A DNA stretch of 61,254 nucleotides from a virus. The stretch covers positions 1 through 61,254 of the IMG/VR virus record IMGVR_UViG_3300023440_000007; one strand, given 5' to 3'. The notes under the pieces were generated by a model. It saw only the letters and a program-made list of their open reading frames with translations, searched no databases and was not told the origin of the DNA. Shown in pieces: positions 20,745-29,299 of this stretch (its first letter is position 1; every line of letters begins with the position of its first letter). A program made the translations under genes and the position numbers.

Positions 20745-21572
20745 ATGACCAGTATTTCAGAGAAAGCGATGCTGTCCAGGTTTCGTGCGACGGGCTGGAG
20801 AGCCAGCAAGGCTGACAGAAGCGTGAGCGATGAGGTCGCCGAGAGCAAGAAGGCAGAGCGGACGGCTGGGAAGTATTACAAGAAGTTGATCCGCTGTGTC
20901 GCCATCGACGACTTCAATCGCACCGTAGCGTCTGCCAGAGCGTATCACAACAAGGTGACGCTGCCGTGGCTCGACTCGGACTTCCGGATCTTGCCGAACA
21001 AGTTCCATATGGAACATGTCCAGCAGATGGCGAAGTTCCGTGAGGAGTGCATGGAGCACGTCGAGCACTTCTGCCAGTTGTACGAGCTCTCCAAGAACGA
21101 TGCCAAGAAACGTCTTGGGGAGTTGTTCAACGAGCAGGACTATCCGCCCATCGAAGACCTGAAGGCCAAGTTCACCTTCACGGTGAGCTACATGCCGATC
21201 CCAGAGGTCGGGGACTGGCGTGTCGAGGACAGCCTGAAGGCTGAGACGGAGAAGATGCTGCTCGAAGCTCAGAACGAGGCTGTGAGAGACCTGCTTCGCA
21301 GACTCCACAGTCGCGTCGAGAAGCTTCACGAGAGGCTGTCGGATCCTACGGCATCGTTCAGGAACTCTCTGCTCGACAAGGTCAAAGGGCTTGTGGAAGT
21401 CATTCCGGACATGAACGTCATCGACAATGCTGACGTCAGGACGTTCACGGAAGAGGTCCGCAAGCACCTGTGCTCCGTGCATCCTGACGACCTCCGCAAC
21501 GACCTCGTGAAGAGGCAGAAGGTCTCTGACGCTGTGTCTGAGATCCTGGAGCGTATGAAGGGATACGTATAA
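20745..21572 (+). CDS. Helical protein of the MoxR-VWA module
   Basis: 275 aa from ATG 20745, chosen for AAAAGGAGGTAACA; an upstream in-frame ATG at 20718 lacks a site. Predicted almost wholly alpha-helical and charged (for example KAETEKMLLEAQNEAVRDLL). No family recognised. Constant company with MoxR and the VWA protein suggests an adaptor or substrate. Confidence 0.78.
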   Translation: MTSISEKAMLSRFRATGWRASKADRSVSDEVAESKKAERTAGKYYKKLIRCVAIDDFNRTVASARAYHNKVTLPWLDSDFRILPNKFHMEHVQQMAKFREECMEHVEHFCQLYELSKNDAKKRLGELFNEQDYPPIEDLKAKFTFTVSYMPIPEVGDWRVEDSLKAETEKMLLEAQNEAVRDLLRRLHSRVEKLHERLSDPTASFRNSLLDKVKGLVEVIPDMNVIDNADVRTFTEEVRKHLCSVHPDDLRNDLVKRQKVSDAVSEILERMKGYV

Positions 21573-21574
21573 AA

Positions 21575-21640
21575 AGCAGCTCGAAATCCTGTATAGCTAT
21601 GGGGGGAGTCATATATGACTCCCCCTAGTCTCTTTTATTT
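21575..21640 (+). terminator. Hairpin after the helical protein
   Basis: GGGGGAGTCATatATGACTCCCCC stem (about 21601-21625) followed by TAGTCTCTTTTATTT; a good rho-independent terminator. Confidence 0.75.
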
Positions 21641-21651
21641 GGATATTCGTT

Positions 21652-21867
21652 ATGCGATTTAATCAGACACTGAGACCCATGAGGAAGAGAATTCTCCTAA
21701 AAGACAGTGACGCTCCCCGTCTTCTAGTATATTCGTTTGATTGGTTTGCATCTAAAGACGGAGGAGATGAGGACGGATCAGATGAATTCTGGCATCAGAT
21801 ATATAGGAGAATGTCGTTCTGTAGAGCAGAAGTTCAACCCAATAGAAAACGGATAAAGAAGAAATGA
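21652..21867 (+). CDS. EGYW-family member with insertion
   Basis: 71 aa. SFDWFASKDGGDEDGSDEFW then HQIYRRM: DG replaces EG and a six-residue acidic insertion separates it from FW, yet F-x-W and Y-R-R-M flank correctly. ATGA overlap with the next gene. Confidence 0.65.
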   Translation: MRFNQTLRPMRKRILLKDSDAPRLLVYSFDWFASKDGGDEDGSDEFWHQIYRRMSFCRAEVQPNRKRIKKK

Positions 21868-22094
21868 GAAAAAAGCTTCTATTAAGATATAGTGAAGCTG
21901 GAATATTATTGATACGCGCCTTCCATTGGCGTTTATCTAGAGATGGAGGAGTCCCATATCTATCAGACCTATATTGGTACTTAGTCCATAAAAGGATTAT
22001 GGGAAGCAATGCGGAAGTCAGAAGTAGGACCAAATCCGTCTACAATAAGAATAAAAAGGATCACATTACTGAATACCGTAAGATGCATCATTAA
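21864..22094 (+). CDS. EGYW-family member with insertion
   Basis: 76 aa. AFHWRLSRDGGVPYLSDLYW then YLVHKRI; again DG and an insertion before YW. Sister of the previous gene. Confidence 0.67.
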   Translation: MRKKLLLRYSEAGILLIRAFHWRLSRDGGVPYLSDLYWYLVHKRIMGSNAEVRSRTKSVYNKNKKDHITEYRKMHH

Positions 22095-22195
22095 GACATA
22101 CTGCGACTTCTCAAAAATAGACCATAGATGATAGACTATAACGAATAATTCGTTAGCTCATTACAGAGCATCCATAACCAGAAAAGGAGGTTGAA

Positions 22196-23476
22196 ATGAC
22201 CGCTCAACCTGGAAACGTGATCCAAGTGACCGTGATCAGCGAGGAAGAGAAGAACCGACTGGAGAAGCGTGCTGAGGAGCTCATCTCCAAAGCAAAGACG
22301 AAGGTCGTTCTAGACCATCCGGAATTCTCCATTTTCATTCTGACGTCGAAAATGGAACCGGATTGGTCCTTCCCAACGCTGGCGACTGATGGACAGTGGA
22401 TCAAGTATAATCCACACTTCATCTGCCAGTTCAAGGTGAAGCACATCAAGACTTTCTTGATGCATGAGTGCCTGCACATCATGATGCTTCACGCTTCCAG
22501 GCGTAGGAACAGACCCCATGTGAAGTGGAACATGGCCTGTGACTATGCGATCAATGCCCTGCTGGTCCAGTCCAAACAGGACTTCGGCATGAAACCTGGA
22601 GAATTCCTGTACGGCAAGGAATTCGAAGGAATGTCTGCCGAGGACATCTATGCCAAAATCCCCGATCCGCCTGAGAGGGAAGGTGGAAATGGGGATGGTG
22701 AATGTGAGGGCCAAGACAAGACTGGGAAGTCCAATGCTGGACACGGTCATACGAATGCAGGCGGATGCACCTGCACCATCCTGGATCCCAGGAATCCTGA
22801 TGGCTCTAAGATGACTGAGTCTCAAATCAAAGAGCTTGAGTCTCAGGTAAAGATCGCCGTCGCACAGTCTGAGGCGATTGCGAAGCAGTGCGGCAGAGAT
22901 CCTCTTGGAGTCAAAAGGATCCTGAAGGCCATCGAGGCTCCGGTTGTAGACTGGCGAACCCTGCTGGCTAATCTTGCGACAGAGATCGCCCACGACGACT
23001 ACACGTGGACCAAGGCTAATAGGAGATACGTCTATTCCGGCGCATTTCTACCGAGCCTTGAGAATCGCGAAGTCGGTCACATCGCATTCGTGATCGACAC
23101 GTCTGGATCGGTGTCTGACAAGGAAGTCAGCAAGGCTGCGGCAGCAGCGGAGGACATGTTCAATATCATCAATCCAAGCAGGATTGAGGTAATGTATGTG
23201 GACTATTCGCTGCACGGCATCCAGAATCTCGATGCCTCTGACCTTCCCTTCAAGCTTGAGATCAAGGGAGGGGGAGGGACGAGCTTCCGTCCTGCGTTCG
23301 AGCATATTAGCAAGAACGAGGACGACGAGCCTGTCGCATTGGTCTACGTGACCGATGGGTATTGTCGAGACTTCCCGAAGGAGGAGCCGGATTATCCAGT
23401 AATCTGGCTGCTTATCGGGGATTACGACAGGCGGTTCACTGCACCGTTCGGAGACGTTGTAAGAACAGACGAATAA
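22196..23476 (+). CDS. VWA-like metallopeptidase (DUF2201 type)
   Basis: 426 aa. N-terminal zinc-peptidase-like domain with HECLHIMMLH (about 90-99), a Gly/His/Cys-rich linker (GHGHTNAGGCTCT), then a VWA domain with the metal-binding DTSGSVSDKE at about 301-310 and the later TDG at about 385. This is the architecture of DUF2201 proteins, usual partners of MoxR ATPases. AAAAGGAGGTTGAA precedes the ATG. A perfect terminator follows the stop. Confidence 0.85.
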   Translation: MTAQPGNVIQVTVISEEEKNRLEKRAEELISKAKTKVVLDHPEFSIFILTSKMEPDWSFPTLATDGQWIKYNPHFICQFKVKHIKTFLMHECLHIMMLHASRRRNRPHVKWNMACDYAINALLVQSKQDFGMKPGEFLYGKEFEGMSAEDIYAKIPDPPEREGGNGDGECEGQDKTGKSNAGHGHTNAGGCTCTILDPRNPDGSKMTESQIKELESQVKIAVAQSEAIAKQCGRDPLGVKRILKAIEAPVVDWRTLLANLATEIAHDDYTWTKANRRYVYSGAFLPSLENREVGHIAFVIDTSGSVSDKEVSKAAAAAEDMFNIINPSRIEVMYVDYSLHGIQNLDASDLPFKLEIKGGGGTSFRPAFEHISKNEDDEPVALVYVTDGYCRDFPKEEPDYPVIWLLIGDYDRRFTAPFGDVVRTDE

Positions 23477-23496
23477 GAGTATCTGACCAAACTATT

Positions 23497-23535
23497 CTGG
23501 GATCTTGTATAAGATCCCAGACTTTATCCATTTAT
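23497..23535 (+). terminator. Intrinsic terminator
   Basis: Perfect 10-bp CTGGGATCTT-GTAT-AAGATCCCAG (23497-23520), followed by ACTTTAT. Confidence 0.8.
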
Positions 23536-23546
23536 ATGAGGAGAGA

Positions 23547-23702
23547 ATGATAAATACAGAGAAAGATAAGGATGATCACACAAAGTGTGTTGTATATCTA
23601 CAACAGATGTTTCCATATAGAAACAGCATGGAAGGATGGGAATATTGGACTACAGTCTATTTTAGGATAATCTCTTTTTATAGAAGGGATGATATGGAAT
23701 AG
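23547..23702 (+). CDS. EGYW-family small protein
   Basis: 51 aa from ATG 23547 (GAGGAGAGA before it). FPYRNSMEGWEYWTTVYFRI. Confidence 0.75.
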   Translation: MINTEKDKDDHTKCVVYLQQMFPYRNSMEGWEYWTTVYFRIISFYRRDDME

Positions 23703-23717
23703 GATCTGGACATAGAC

Positions 23718-23906
23718 ATGAAAACAAACAAGAAAACAGAAGATACCGCAGTAAGTGAAGCCTCAGAAATTAGTCAGCAGATCTTTTTCTATGGTCTGAA
23801 TGGTAGAGAGGGCTGGGAATATTGGCGATATGCGTTCACTAAAATAAATGAAATCTTAGTTAAGAACTTAGTAGAACTGGAGGTGATGAAAACAGACAAT
23901 GATTGA
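23718..23906 (+). CDS. EGYW-family small protein
   Basis: 62 aa; FYGLNGREGWEYWRYAFTKI. Overlaps the next gene by 8 nt (ATGATTGA). Confidence 0.75.
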   Translation: MKTNKKTEDTAVSEASEISQQIFFYGLNGREGWEYWRYAFTKINEILVKNLVELEVMKTDND

Positions 23907-24042
23907 AGGGACAAGAGCATTCATGGACGATAGGATGGAGCTCTTAGATAGAGCATTCACATGGATCTGTTCAAGAGAAGGATCAGAGTATTGGACATAT
24001 GTATTTGAAGCTCTAGACAACCTAAGACCCGTGTATCCTTAA
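23899..24042 (+). CDS. EGYW-family small protein, 47 aa
   Basis: Compact member: MIEGTRAFMDDRMELLDRAF then TWICSREGSEYWTYVFEALD. Shows the minimal domain: one helix plus motif. Confidence 0.72.
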   Translation: MIEGTRAFMDDRMELLDRAFTWICSREGSEYWTYVFEALDNLRPVYP

Positions 24043-24061
24043 TACGGAATGAAGCTAATAT

Positions 24062-24289
24062 GTGAACTGGATAGAAATGGACACTCTAGGAAATAGAATA
24101 ACGGTAAATATCGGTGCGCTTCTAAATGAAGCTTTCCATTGGAGATGTTCTGAAGAAGATTATGTTTACTGGCATCAGATCTATGATGCTTTGAATGATC
24201 TTGACAGTATCAGCACCGAAATCATATTCGTCCATAAGCCATTTGGACCACCCAAAATCTGTGTTTCCCCTAAGGGCAGGAGCAGATGA
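24062..24289 (+). CDS. EGYW-family small protein
   Basis: 75 aa, GTG start. AFHWRCSEEDYVYWHQIYDA: E-D replaces E-G. The start region (GCTAATATGTGAACTGGATA) resembles the GCTGGAT repeat. Confidence 0.68.
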   Translation: MNWIEMDTLGNRITVNIGALLNEAFHWRCSEEDYVYWHQIYDALNDLDSISTEIIFVHKPFGPPKICVSPKGRSR

Positions 24290-24462
24290 AAGGAGTAAAA
24301 CCAAAAGTGTTCATAAGAATTTGGCGTAGGAATGAGAGACTCCTATGGAAGACCGGGATATTCTGGGTAAAGACAAGAGAAGGACTAGAATACTGGAAAG
24401 CCGTGGGAGAAAGATTCAGCATTAGACATGAGCAAGACGACGTTGATCTATACAATCAATAA
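24286..24462 (+). CDS. EGYW-family small protein, 58 aa
   Basis: MKGVKPKVFIRIWRRNERLL then GIFWVKTREGLEYWKAVGER. ATGA overlap upstream; overlaps the next gene by 35 nt. Confidence 0.72.
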   Translation: MKGVKPKVFIRIWRRNERLLWKTGIFWVKTREGLEYWKAVGERFSIRHEQDDVDLYNQ

Positions 24463-24628
24463 AGGAAAAGAACAGCCTCCCTGGTTTAGAGGGATAGTTT
24501 GGGAAGCAGTAATACATCCAGAAACAGAATCTATGAAGTTAATGGATATCAGCTTCTGGTATGACTGTTCGAGAGAGGGATTCGATTACTGGCTCTATAT
24601 CTTAAGAAGGATAGAAAGTGAAATATAG
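24428..24628 (+). CDS. EGYW-family small protein, PWFRG subfamily
   Basis: 66 aa; PPWFRGIVWEAVIHPE, then SFWYDCSREGFDYWLYILRR. Shares the [P/K]-WFRG-I-x-W lead with 25006-25254 and 25251-25568. Confidence 0.76.
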   Translation: MSKTTLIYTINKGKEQPPWFRGIVWEAVIHPETESMKLMDISFWYDCSREGFDYWLYILRRIESEI

Positions 24629-24836
24629 CATAGTTGAAATACAAGAAGACCTTCCAGAATATTCTCTTTGCAGAAAGTATGGGGTGATTCCTTCAAAGGA
24701 ACATTACCCATATCAGAGTGAATATGATCTGAGTTGGATATCTGCATTGCTTGATAGTTGCTTCATATTCAGACATTCTATGGAAGGACCAGAGTATTGG
24801 ATGGAAATCCGCAAGAAGCTGAATTTCATAAAGTGA
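24618..24836 (+). CDS. EGYW-family small protein
   Basis: 72 aa, GTG start overlapping the previous gene. CFIFRHSMEGPEYWMEIRKK. Confidence 0.72.
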   Translation: MKYSIVEIQEDLPEYSLCRKYGVIPSKEHYPYQSEYDLSWISALLDSCFIFRHSMEGPEYWMEIRKKLNFIK

Positions 24837-24847
24837 AATCTGGTAAG

Positions 24848-25021
24848 ATGCCAGAGGAATACATGAATCCTGCTAAGAGAAGGAAGAAAAGATTCCTATT
24901 CGATCCTATAGAAGCAGCAAGACTGCTGGATCGCTCATTCATTTGGCATAGATCTAGAGAGGAAGACAGCTATTGGATATTCGTTCAGAGAAGGATCAGA
25001 ACATCATGCCAGAACGAGTAG
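24848..25021 (+). CDS. EGYW-family small protein
   Basis: 57 aa from ATG 24848. RLLDRSFIWHRSREEDSYWI: E-E in place of E-G. Confidence 0.7.
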   Translation: MPEEYMNPAKRRKKRFLFDPIEAARLLDRSFIWHRSREEDSYWIFVQRRIRTSCQNE

Positions 25022-25254
25022 AAGTGAGGAAAAGACATAAAAGCAGTAATACGTATCTATGCATCAATACTGAGACTCCAAAGCCCAAGTGGTTTAGAGG
25101 AATAGAGTGGGATTTTCGTGTAAGCGAGAAATCTATGTTAGAGAAATTGGCCATTGTTTCCTTCTGGTTCTCAGAGCCAATGGAAGGGTATGAGTATTGG
25201 AGAGAGGTCTATGATCGGATAAAATTCTTGAACAGGAAAGACAGGGAAACATGA
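25006..25254 (+). CDS. EGYW-family small protein, PWFRG subfamily
   Basis: 82 aa from ATG 25006. PKWFRGIEWDFRVSEK, then SFWFSEPMEGYEYWREVYDR. Overlaps both neighbours. Confidence 0.76.
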   Translation: MPERVEVRKRHKSSNTYLCINTETPKPKWFRGIEWDFRVSEKSMLEKLAIVSFWFSEPMEGYEYWREVYDRIKFLNRKDRET

Positions 25255-25568
25255 AACTTCCTATCAAGATAAATGCAGAAAATATGAGACCAAAGTGGTT
25301 CAGTGGGGTCACGTATCACTTAACAATAAGAGAGAGTACTGAGATACATCTGTTACTAAATTCAGCTTTCTGGTTCAGTGCCTCCAATGAAGGAGCAGAA
25401 TACTGGTATGAAGTCAGAAATAGGATAGAGAGCCATACAAAAGAACAGGAATATGTCTTTCCATACGAAACAGCTATGGAGCTGCTAGATAAGTCATTTC
25501 TCTGGGCTTCTACCAGAGAAGAAGTAAGATACTGGATGCACGTATATTATGGATTTCAAAGAATTTGA
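25251..25568 (+). CDS. EGYW-family protein with two motif copies
   Basis: 105 aa. PKWFSGVTYHLTIRES lead, first motif AFWFSASNEGAEYWYEVRNR, then LLDKSFLWASTREEVRYWMH as a second copy. The halves belong to different subfamilies, which looks like fusion of two neighbouring genes. Confidence 0.78.
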   Translation: MKLPIKINAENMRPKWFSGVTYHLTIRESTEIHLLLNSAFWFSASNEGAEYWYEVRNRIESHTKEQEYVFPYETAMELLDKSFLWASTREEVRYWMHVYYGFQRI

Positions 25569-25665
25569 ATCTAAGAGTCCTACAAGCCTTAGGATCCGTT
25601 CCATTCAGACATCAAGATGAAAAAGAAAATTCCATACTCAAAAGAGATCAGTACCAGAAGAACAA

Positions 25666-25932
25666 ATGGAAACGACTCTAATGAACGAAATATTCATAAG
25701 GACCATAATAAGAAAGGAAATAAGTAAGATACACTTTTCTGTCATATTTGACTTCTGCTCAACAAGAGAGGGCAAAGAATACTGGAATGGATCTTTGTAC
25801 TGTCATGTCTATGTATTTTACTTTTACAGAGATTTCTGCATAAAAGGGAGCAAGATCGATAAATGGCTAGTAGGAAAACATGAAAGAGATTTCATTGAAT
25901 ATACAAATACGAGCTCTATTGATGCGCCTTAA
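25666..25932 (+). CDS. EGYW-family small protein
   Basis: 88 aa; FDFCSTREGKEYWNGSLYCH. The region after YW is divergent and aromatic (VYVFYFYRDF). Confidence 0.65.
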   Translation: METTLMNEIFIRTIIRKEISKIHFSVIFDFCSTREGKEYWNGSLYCHVYVFYFYRDFCIKGSKIDKWLVGKHERDFIEYTNTSSIDAP

Positions 25933-26200
25933 GAAGAGACCCAAACAGACAATGGATGAAGAAAGATACAACAATATATTAGACCTATTTGTTAGAGACT
26001 CTAGAACTCTATACATAATAGAACCAGCCTTCTATACCTCAGTATCCCACGAAGACTGGGAATATTGGTACGAAGTATTCAATAGAATGTCTTCACTCTT
26101 TGCAAGAGAATTGAAAGCGAATGGAGTGTTTGAAGGAATTGGCGTCATAAGACCAAAAGTCAGGATGAGAAAGAAACCGCCGACGACGAAGCTATTCTGA
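25880..26200 (+). CDS. EGYW-family small protein
   Basis: 106 aa by the longest frame; an internal ATG at 25952 (MDEERYNNILDLF) may be the true start. AFYTSVSHEDWEYWYEVFNR then M. Basic C-terminal tail RPKVRMRKKPPTTKLF. Confidence 0.7.
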   Translation: MKEISLNIQIRALLMRLKKRPKQTMDEERYNNILDLFVRDSRTLYIIEPAFYTSVSHEDWEYWYEVFNRMSSLFARELKANGVFEGIGVIRPKVRMRKKPPTTKLF

Positions 26201-26265
26201 CTGTGTTCCTCCACGCATGGTCAGTGAAGTATGTGAACCTAGTGGAGAAGAAAAGGAGGGTATAA

Positions 26266-26595
26266 ATGCACGAATCTGACCTTGTTGACGAGTATGCGCA
26301 AGTCTGTAAGCGCATCGAGTCTCTTAACAAGAAGAAACAGAAGCTCAAGCAGGAGCTTCTACGTCTCACTGGGAATACCTTCATCGGCAACAAGTATGCC
26401 GTAGTGAAAGTCGTCTCAACGAGGGAGACGCTGAAGACGGCAGAAGTCAAGAAGTTCCTTGGCAAACGCCTTGAAAAGTTCCTGCGCGTGACTGATGTTA
26501 TCTCCTTGAAGATTGTAAAGCTCGACAAGAGAACATCGAGCAGGATTGTTCCTCTCGATGAATTCTCAAAAGAGCAGAAGGAGAAAGTCGCGTGA
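26266..26595 (+). CDS. Hypothetical coiled-coil protein
   Basis: 109 aa. Coiled-coil-like start (YAQVCKRIESLNKKKQKLKQ), then an [F/Y]-x-G-x-K-Y-A-V-V-K-V strand and VKKFLGKRLEKFLRVTDVIS. Not recognised; similar short helix-plus-strand proteins occur in phage replication regions. AAAAGGAGGGTATAA precedes the ATG. Confidence 0.72.
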   Translation: MHESDLVDEYAQVCKRIESLNKKKQKLKQELLRLTGNTFIGNKYAVVKVVSTRETLKTAEVKKFLGKRLEKFLRVTDVISLKIVKLDKRTSSRIVPLDEFSKEQKEKVA

Positions 26596-26699
26596 TAAGA
26601 ACCATTCTGTACTGTACGATCGCTGCTGGACTCACAGTAGTCGGGTTCTTCTGGGGACTCTATCTCCTATTGGAGAACCTGGATAAAGTAGTGAAGTAG
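26592..26699 (+). CDS. 35-residue single-helix membrane peptide
   Basis: GTG start in a GTGA overlap with the preceding stop. MIRTILYCTIAAGLTVVGFF then WGLYLLLENLDKVVK: one transmembrane helix. A terminator follows 18 nt later. Confidence 0.6.
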   Translation: MIRTILYCTIAAGLTVVGFFWGLYLLLENLDKVVK

Positions 26700-26717
26700 T
26701 GATCATTATTCAAACTC

Positions 26718-26746
26718 GGCCACAGAAATGTGGCCATTCTTTTATC
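26718..26746 (+). terminator. Intrinsic terminator
   Basis: GGCCACA-GAAA-TGTGGCC (26718-26735) followed by ATTCTTTTAT. Confidence 0.8.
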
Positions 26747-26816
26747 CATTTCATGCAGTGCAACATGAAAAGGAGGAATGGAGAGACCATACATCAAAAG
26801 ATGAGGAGAAAAACAA

Positions 26817-27818
26817 ATGAAGCATGGTTGGAAGTATTCCCCATACCGGATTGTGCGTGAAGGAACACGTCACTTCGGCGTGGGAACATGCGAAGAGTGT
26901 GGATTTGAAGTGAAGATCGGACTCTCAAAGAACTTGCCCAGAAATGTAATGATGGAAAAGTTCGCCCAGAAGGGTCTGTTTCCTTCACACAATATCCCCA
27001 CCAAGAAAGCGAAGTTCAGAACTGGGGAGTATCCCCCATTCATCTGCAAATCTTGTGAAGACAAGAGGAAGCAGAAGAACGTCGCTATTCAGAAACCTCA
27101 AAAGGAGGAGACAATGACTACTTTCCCGCAAGGAAAGGACCTGGTTGTGTACATGTCCATCACGTCTCCTGCTGCTCGCAGTGTGTACCACAGGGTCAAC
27201 TTCGCCCTTGATAGAGACGAGTGGGAGAAGATGGGAAGTCCGAAATTCGCCAGGATCCTGATAGGAGAAAACGGACATACCATTAAGGATACCTCCAAGC
27301 TGATCATTCAGTTCACTTCGGAGGGAAACGGAAAGTCCGTTCCTGGGTATAGGACGCTGGCGATCGGAGACTACGATTACGGCAAAACCCTTAATCGTAA
27401 AGTCAGGTTCACGACGTCAGCAAGATACCTTCCCATAAAGGACGTGACCTGCTTATGCGGGGCGACTCCCATCAAGGGGACGCTTTCCTACTCCATGGGA
27501 AACAAGTACCGACAGTTCGTTTCCAATGACAACTTCGTCGGAATCAAGAACTCTCTCATGCAGAGGAAGCGTGGAGTTCCCAAAACCGGACTCAAGCCCG
27601 TATCCGCTGTCGGTAAGTTCGTACAAGTAGAACAGACCAGAAAGAAGAACTATATGAGTCAGACTGATCACTCATACAGTCTGGAAGACGGTAGAGTGAT
27701 CTGTGACATGCTGGAAGGCTGGGTCAAATGGATGCGCGGCAGAGGATTCCAAGTATCCCTGAGCGTTGATCCAAACAACCCTGACAAGATCAACATCAAG
27801 GCATACATGGACCTGTAA
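26817..27818 (+). CDS. Zinc-ribbon protein with an internal strong start
   Basis: 333 aa. N-terminal zinc ribbon: CEECG at about 25-29 and CKSC at about 77-80. From about residue 100 a second region follows, with a further CLCG pair. Met100 (27114) is preceded by AAAGGAGGAGACA, a better ribosome site than that of the first ATG, so a 234-aa shorter product lacking the ribbon is likely made too, or the two parts were once separate genes. Not recognised beyond the ribbon. Confidence 0.7.
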   Translation: MKHGWKYSPYRIVREGTRHFGVGTCEECGFEVKIGLSKNLPRNVMMEKFAQKGLFPSHNIPTKKAKFRTGEYPPFICKSCEDKRKQKNVAIQKPQKEETMTTFPQGKDLVVYMSITSPAARSVYHRVNFALDRDEWEKMGSPKFARILIGENGHTIKDTSKLIIQFTSEGNGKSVPGYRTLAIGDYDYGKTLNRKVRFTTSARYLPIKDVTCLCGATPIKGTLSYSMGNKYRQFVSNDNFVGIKNSLMQRKRGVPKTGLKPVSAVGKFVQVEQTRKKNYMSQTDHSYSLEDGRVICDMLEGWVKWMRGRGFQVSLSVDPNNPDKINIKAYMDL

Positions 27819-27894
27819 AAAACTGTTGCATTTCCTGTCCAGCCTCGCTAGTATGTCTGTCGTGGAGTAAGCAACCCCCTTGCTAGCTCTGCTT

Positions 27895-27984
27895 TGGAGG
27901 AGATGGAGGGCAACCCTGGGGATCATCCAGTCCAACCTGTCCGGTTGATCCTTGTCATCACTACTCCATCTCCTCCAGCTTTTT
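27895..27984 (+). terminator. Large forked terminator
   Basis: GGAGGAGATGGAG (27896-27908) pairs exactly with CTCCATCTCCTCC (27964-27976), then AGC-TTTTT. The enclosed part folds further (GGATCA..TGATCC). The 90-nt structure may be a small RNA as well as a terminator. Confidence 0.7.
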
Positions 27985-27989
27985 CATTT

Positions 27990-29230
27990 AGGAAATAATC
28001 AATCTATTCAGTCTTTCAGATAACGGTTCCGTGAACAGGATCAGCTCTAAGACACCCAAAATATGGACTGATCGTCCATCAGCGATAAGGATCCTGTTCG
28101 AACGAGATGATCTCCGTCATGATTGGCGGGGATCTTTTTGTTCCTCCTACGGAGATTCTCAAATGTAGGAGACGGTTGACATAGCCTGACCGATGTTCCA
28201 TTAGGAACCGAGCCAGATTCGGCCATTTAGCTCTGCGGGGCGGTGCGCCGATGGGGGGCTGAGACAGGCATAAGGAGGCTGTCTCTATAGTTTCCATTAT
28301 AGAGACGGGAAAGTGACGAGGTGAAAAAGACTCAGGCATCATTGGTAGTGATGACCGTTTAGGGTTGCCTATGTTGCTCCCGTCGGTGGTTCTATGCGCA
28401 ACGTAGAGGCTAGACGGCCTGTAATCGTCTACAGCTCTTATAGAGCCAATTGCTGGTAGTTGTTACCAGCAGAGACCCTTGTAGGAGCCATAGACGATCA
28501 TACGACCATCTAGTAGAATTTTCTATGGCTGCCGCAGAAGTCGCTTCTATAGAGTGCGTATAGACCAGTGGATCTTGCGTAAAAGGTGACCGGCCGACCT
28601 ACCTAATCCCGCTGACTGTGTGTTAGATCGTGAGATATAAGTCGCATGTCTTTGCTTAGAGCTCAGAGACATGTTCCATCCTCTAGCCGCATCCTTCCTC
28701 CGGGGTACGGCTACGATGGTTAGGATGAAGTTCTCACCGTCTAGCTGGCAGCGTGGAGCTCTTCAATTCATCCATCACGGGTTGGGATCCTGATGGAGTG
28801 AATGAATCTACACGAGAAGATCAGCGGGTTGCATATCCCTACGGCGCTAATGTCAGTCAATCCCCTTAGCATTAGCTGTTTGATCCATCATCTAGGGTTC
28901 TTTGAATATTCCGGTATTGAACTGGATACTGATACTGGAGTATGAACCTTAGATGATGGATTGAATACTCTACTCCCTGGTAGGGGGTGGAGTGTGCTAA
29001 TGAGGGGGAGAGAGAAGTCATGAATCTACCACGAAATTAGCACACGACTAGAAATGGAGGGGGTGGGTGGCGGGTAAAGAATAACCGCTACTCGTAGAGT
29101 AGGAGAAGTCCTGCTCGTAGAGTAGGCCGCTAGGTAGGACCATACCTGTAAACAACATCTACGCTTGGGATTGGAGGCGTCTGGAAGGAGTGTGTCTAGA
29201 GAATGAAATGAATCTATGACTCAAGCCGTA
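27990..29230. ncRNA. Large structured RNA (about 1.2 kb) of unknown family
   Basis: No coding signal in six frames, but many exact stems. These include GAACAGGATC (28033-28042)/GATCCTGTTC (28090-28099), ATCCATCATCTA (28883-28894)/TAGATGATGGAT (28950-28961) continued by GGTTC/GAACC, GCTAATG/CATTAGC near 28845-28875, and GTGTGCTAAT (28992-29001)/ATTAGCACAC (29036-29045). CTCGTAGAGTAGG occurs twice near 29090-29126. Size and phage location recall GOLLD and ROOL RNAs, but I cannot assign it. Confidence 0.65.
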
Positions 29231-29299
29231 TTCAATTGAGTGGAATATATTTCTTAAGCTGTAAGAATCAGTCTCATGCGTTCAATGGGATACTAGAAT

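Noticed and set aside
25618-25725. 35-codon basic frame before the 25.67-kb EGYW gene
   Set aside because: No motif, no good ribosome site and overlaps the next start; not supportable.
27876-27888. CCCCTTGCTAG, identical to the cassette ribosome-site block
   Set aside because: No leftward gene starts there and the bases pair locally (AGCAA/TTGCT); taken as coincidence.
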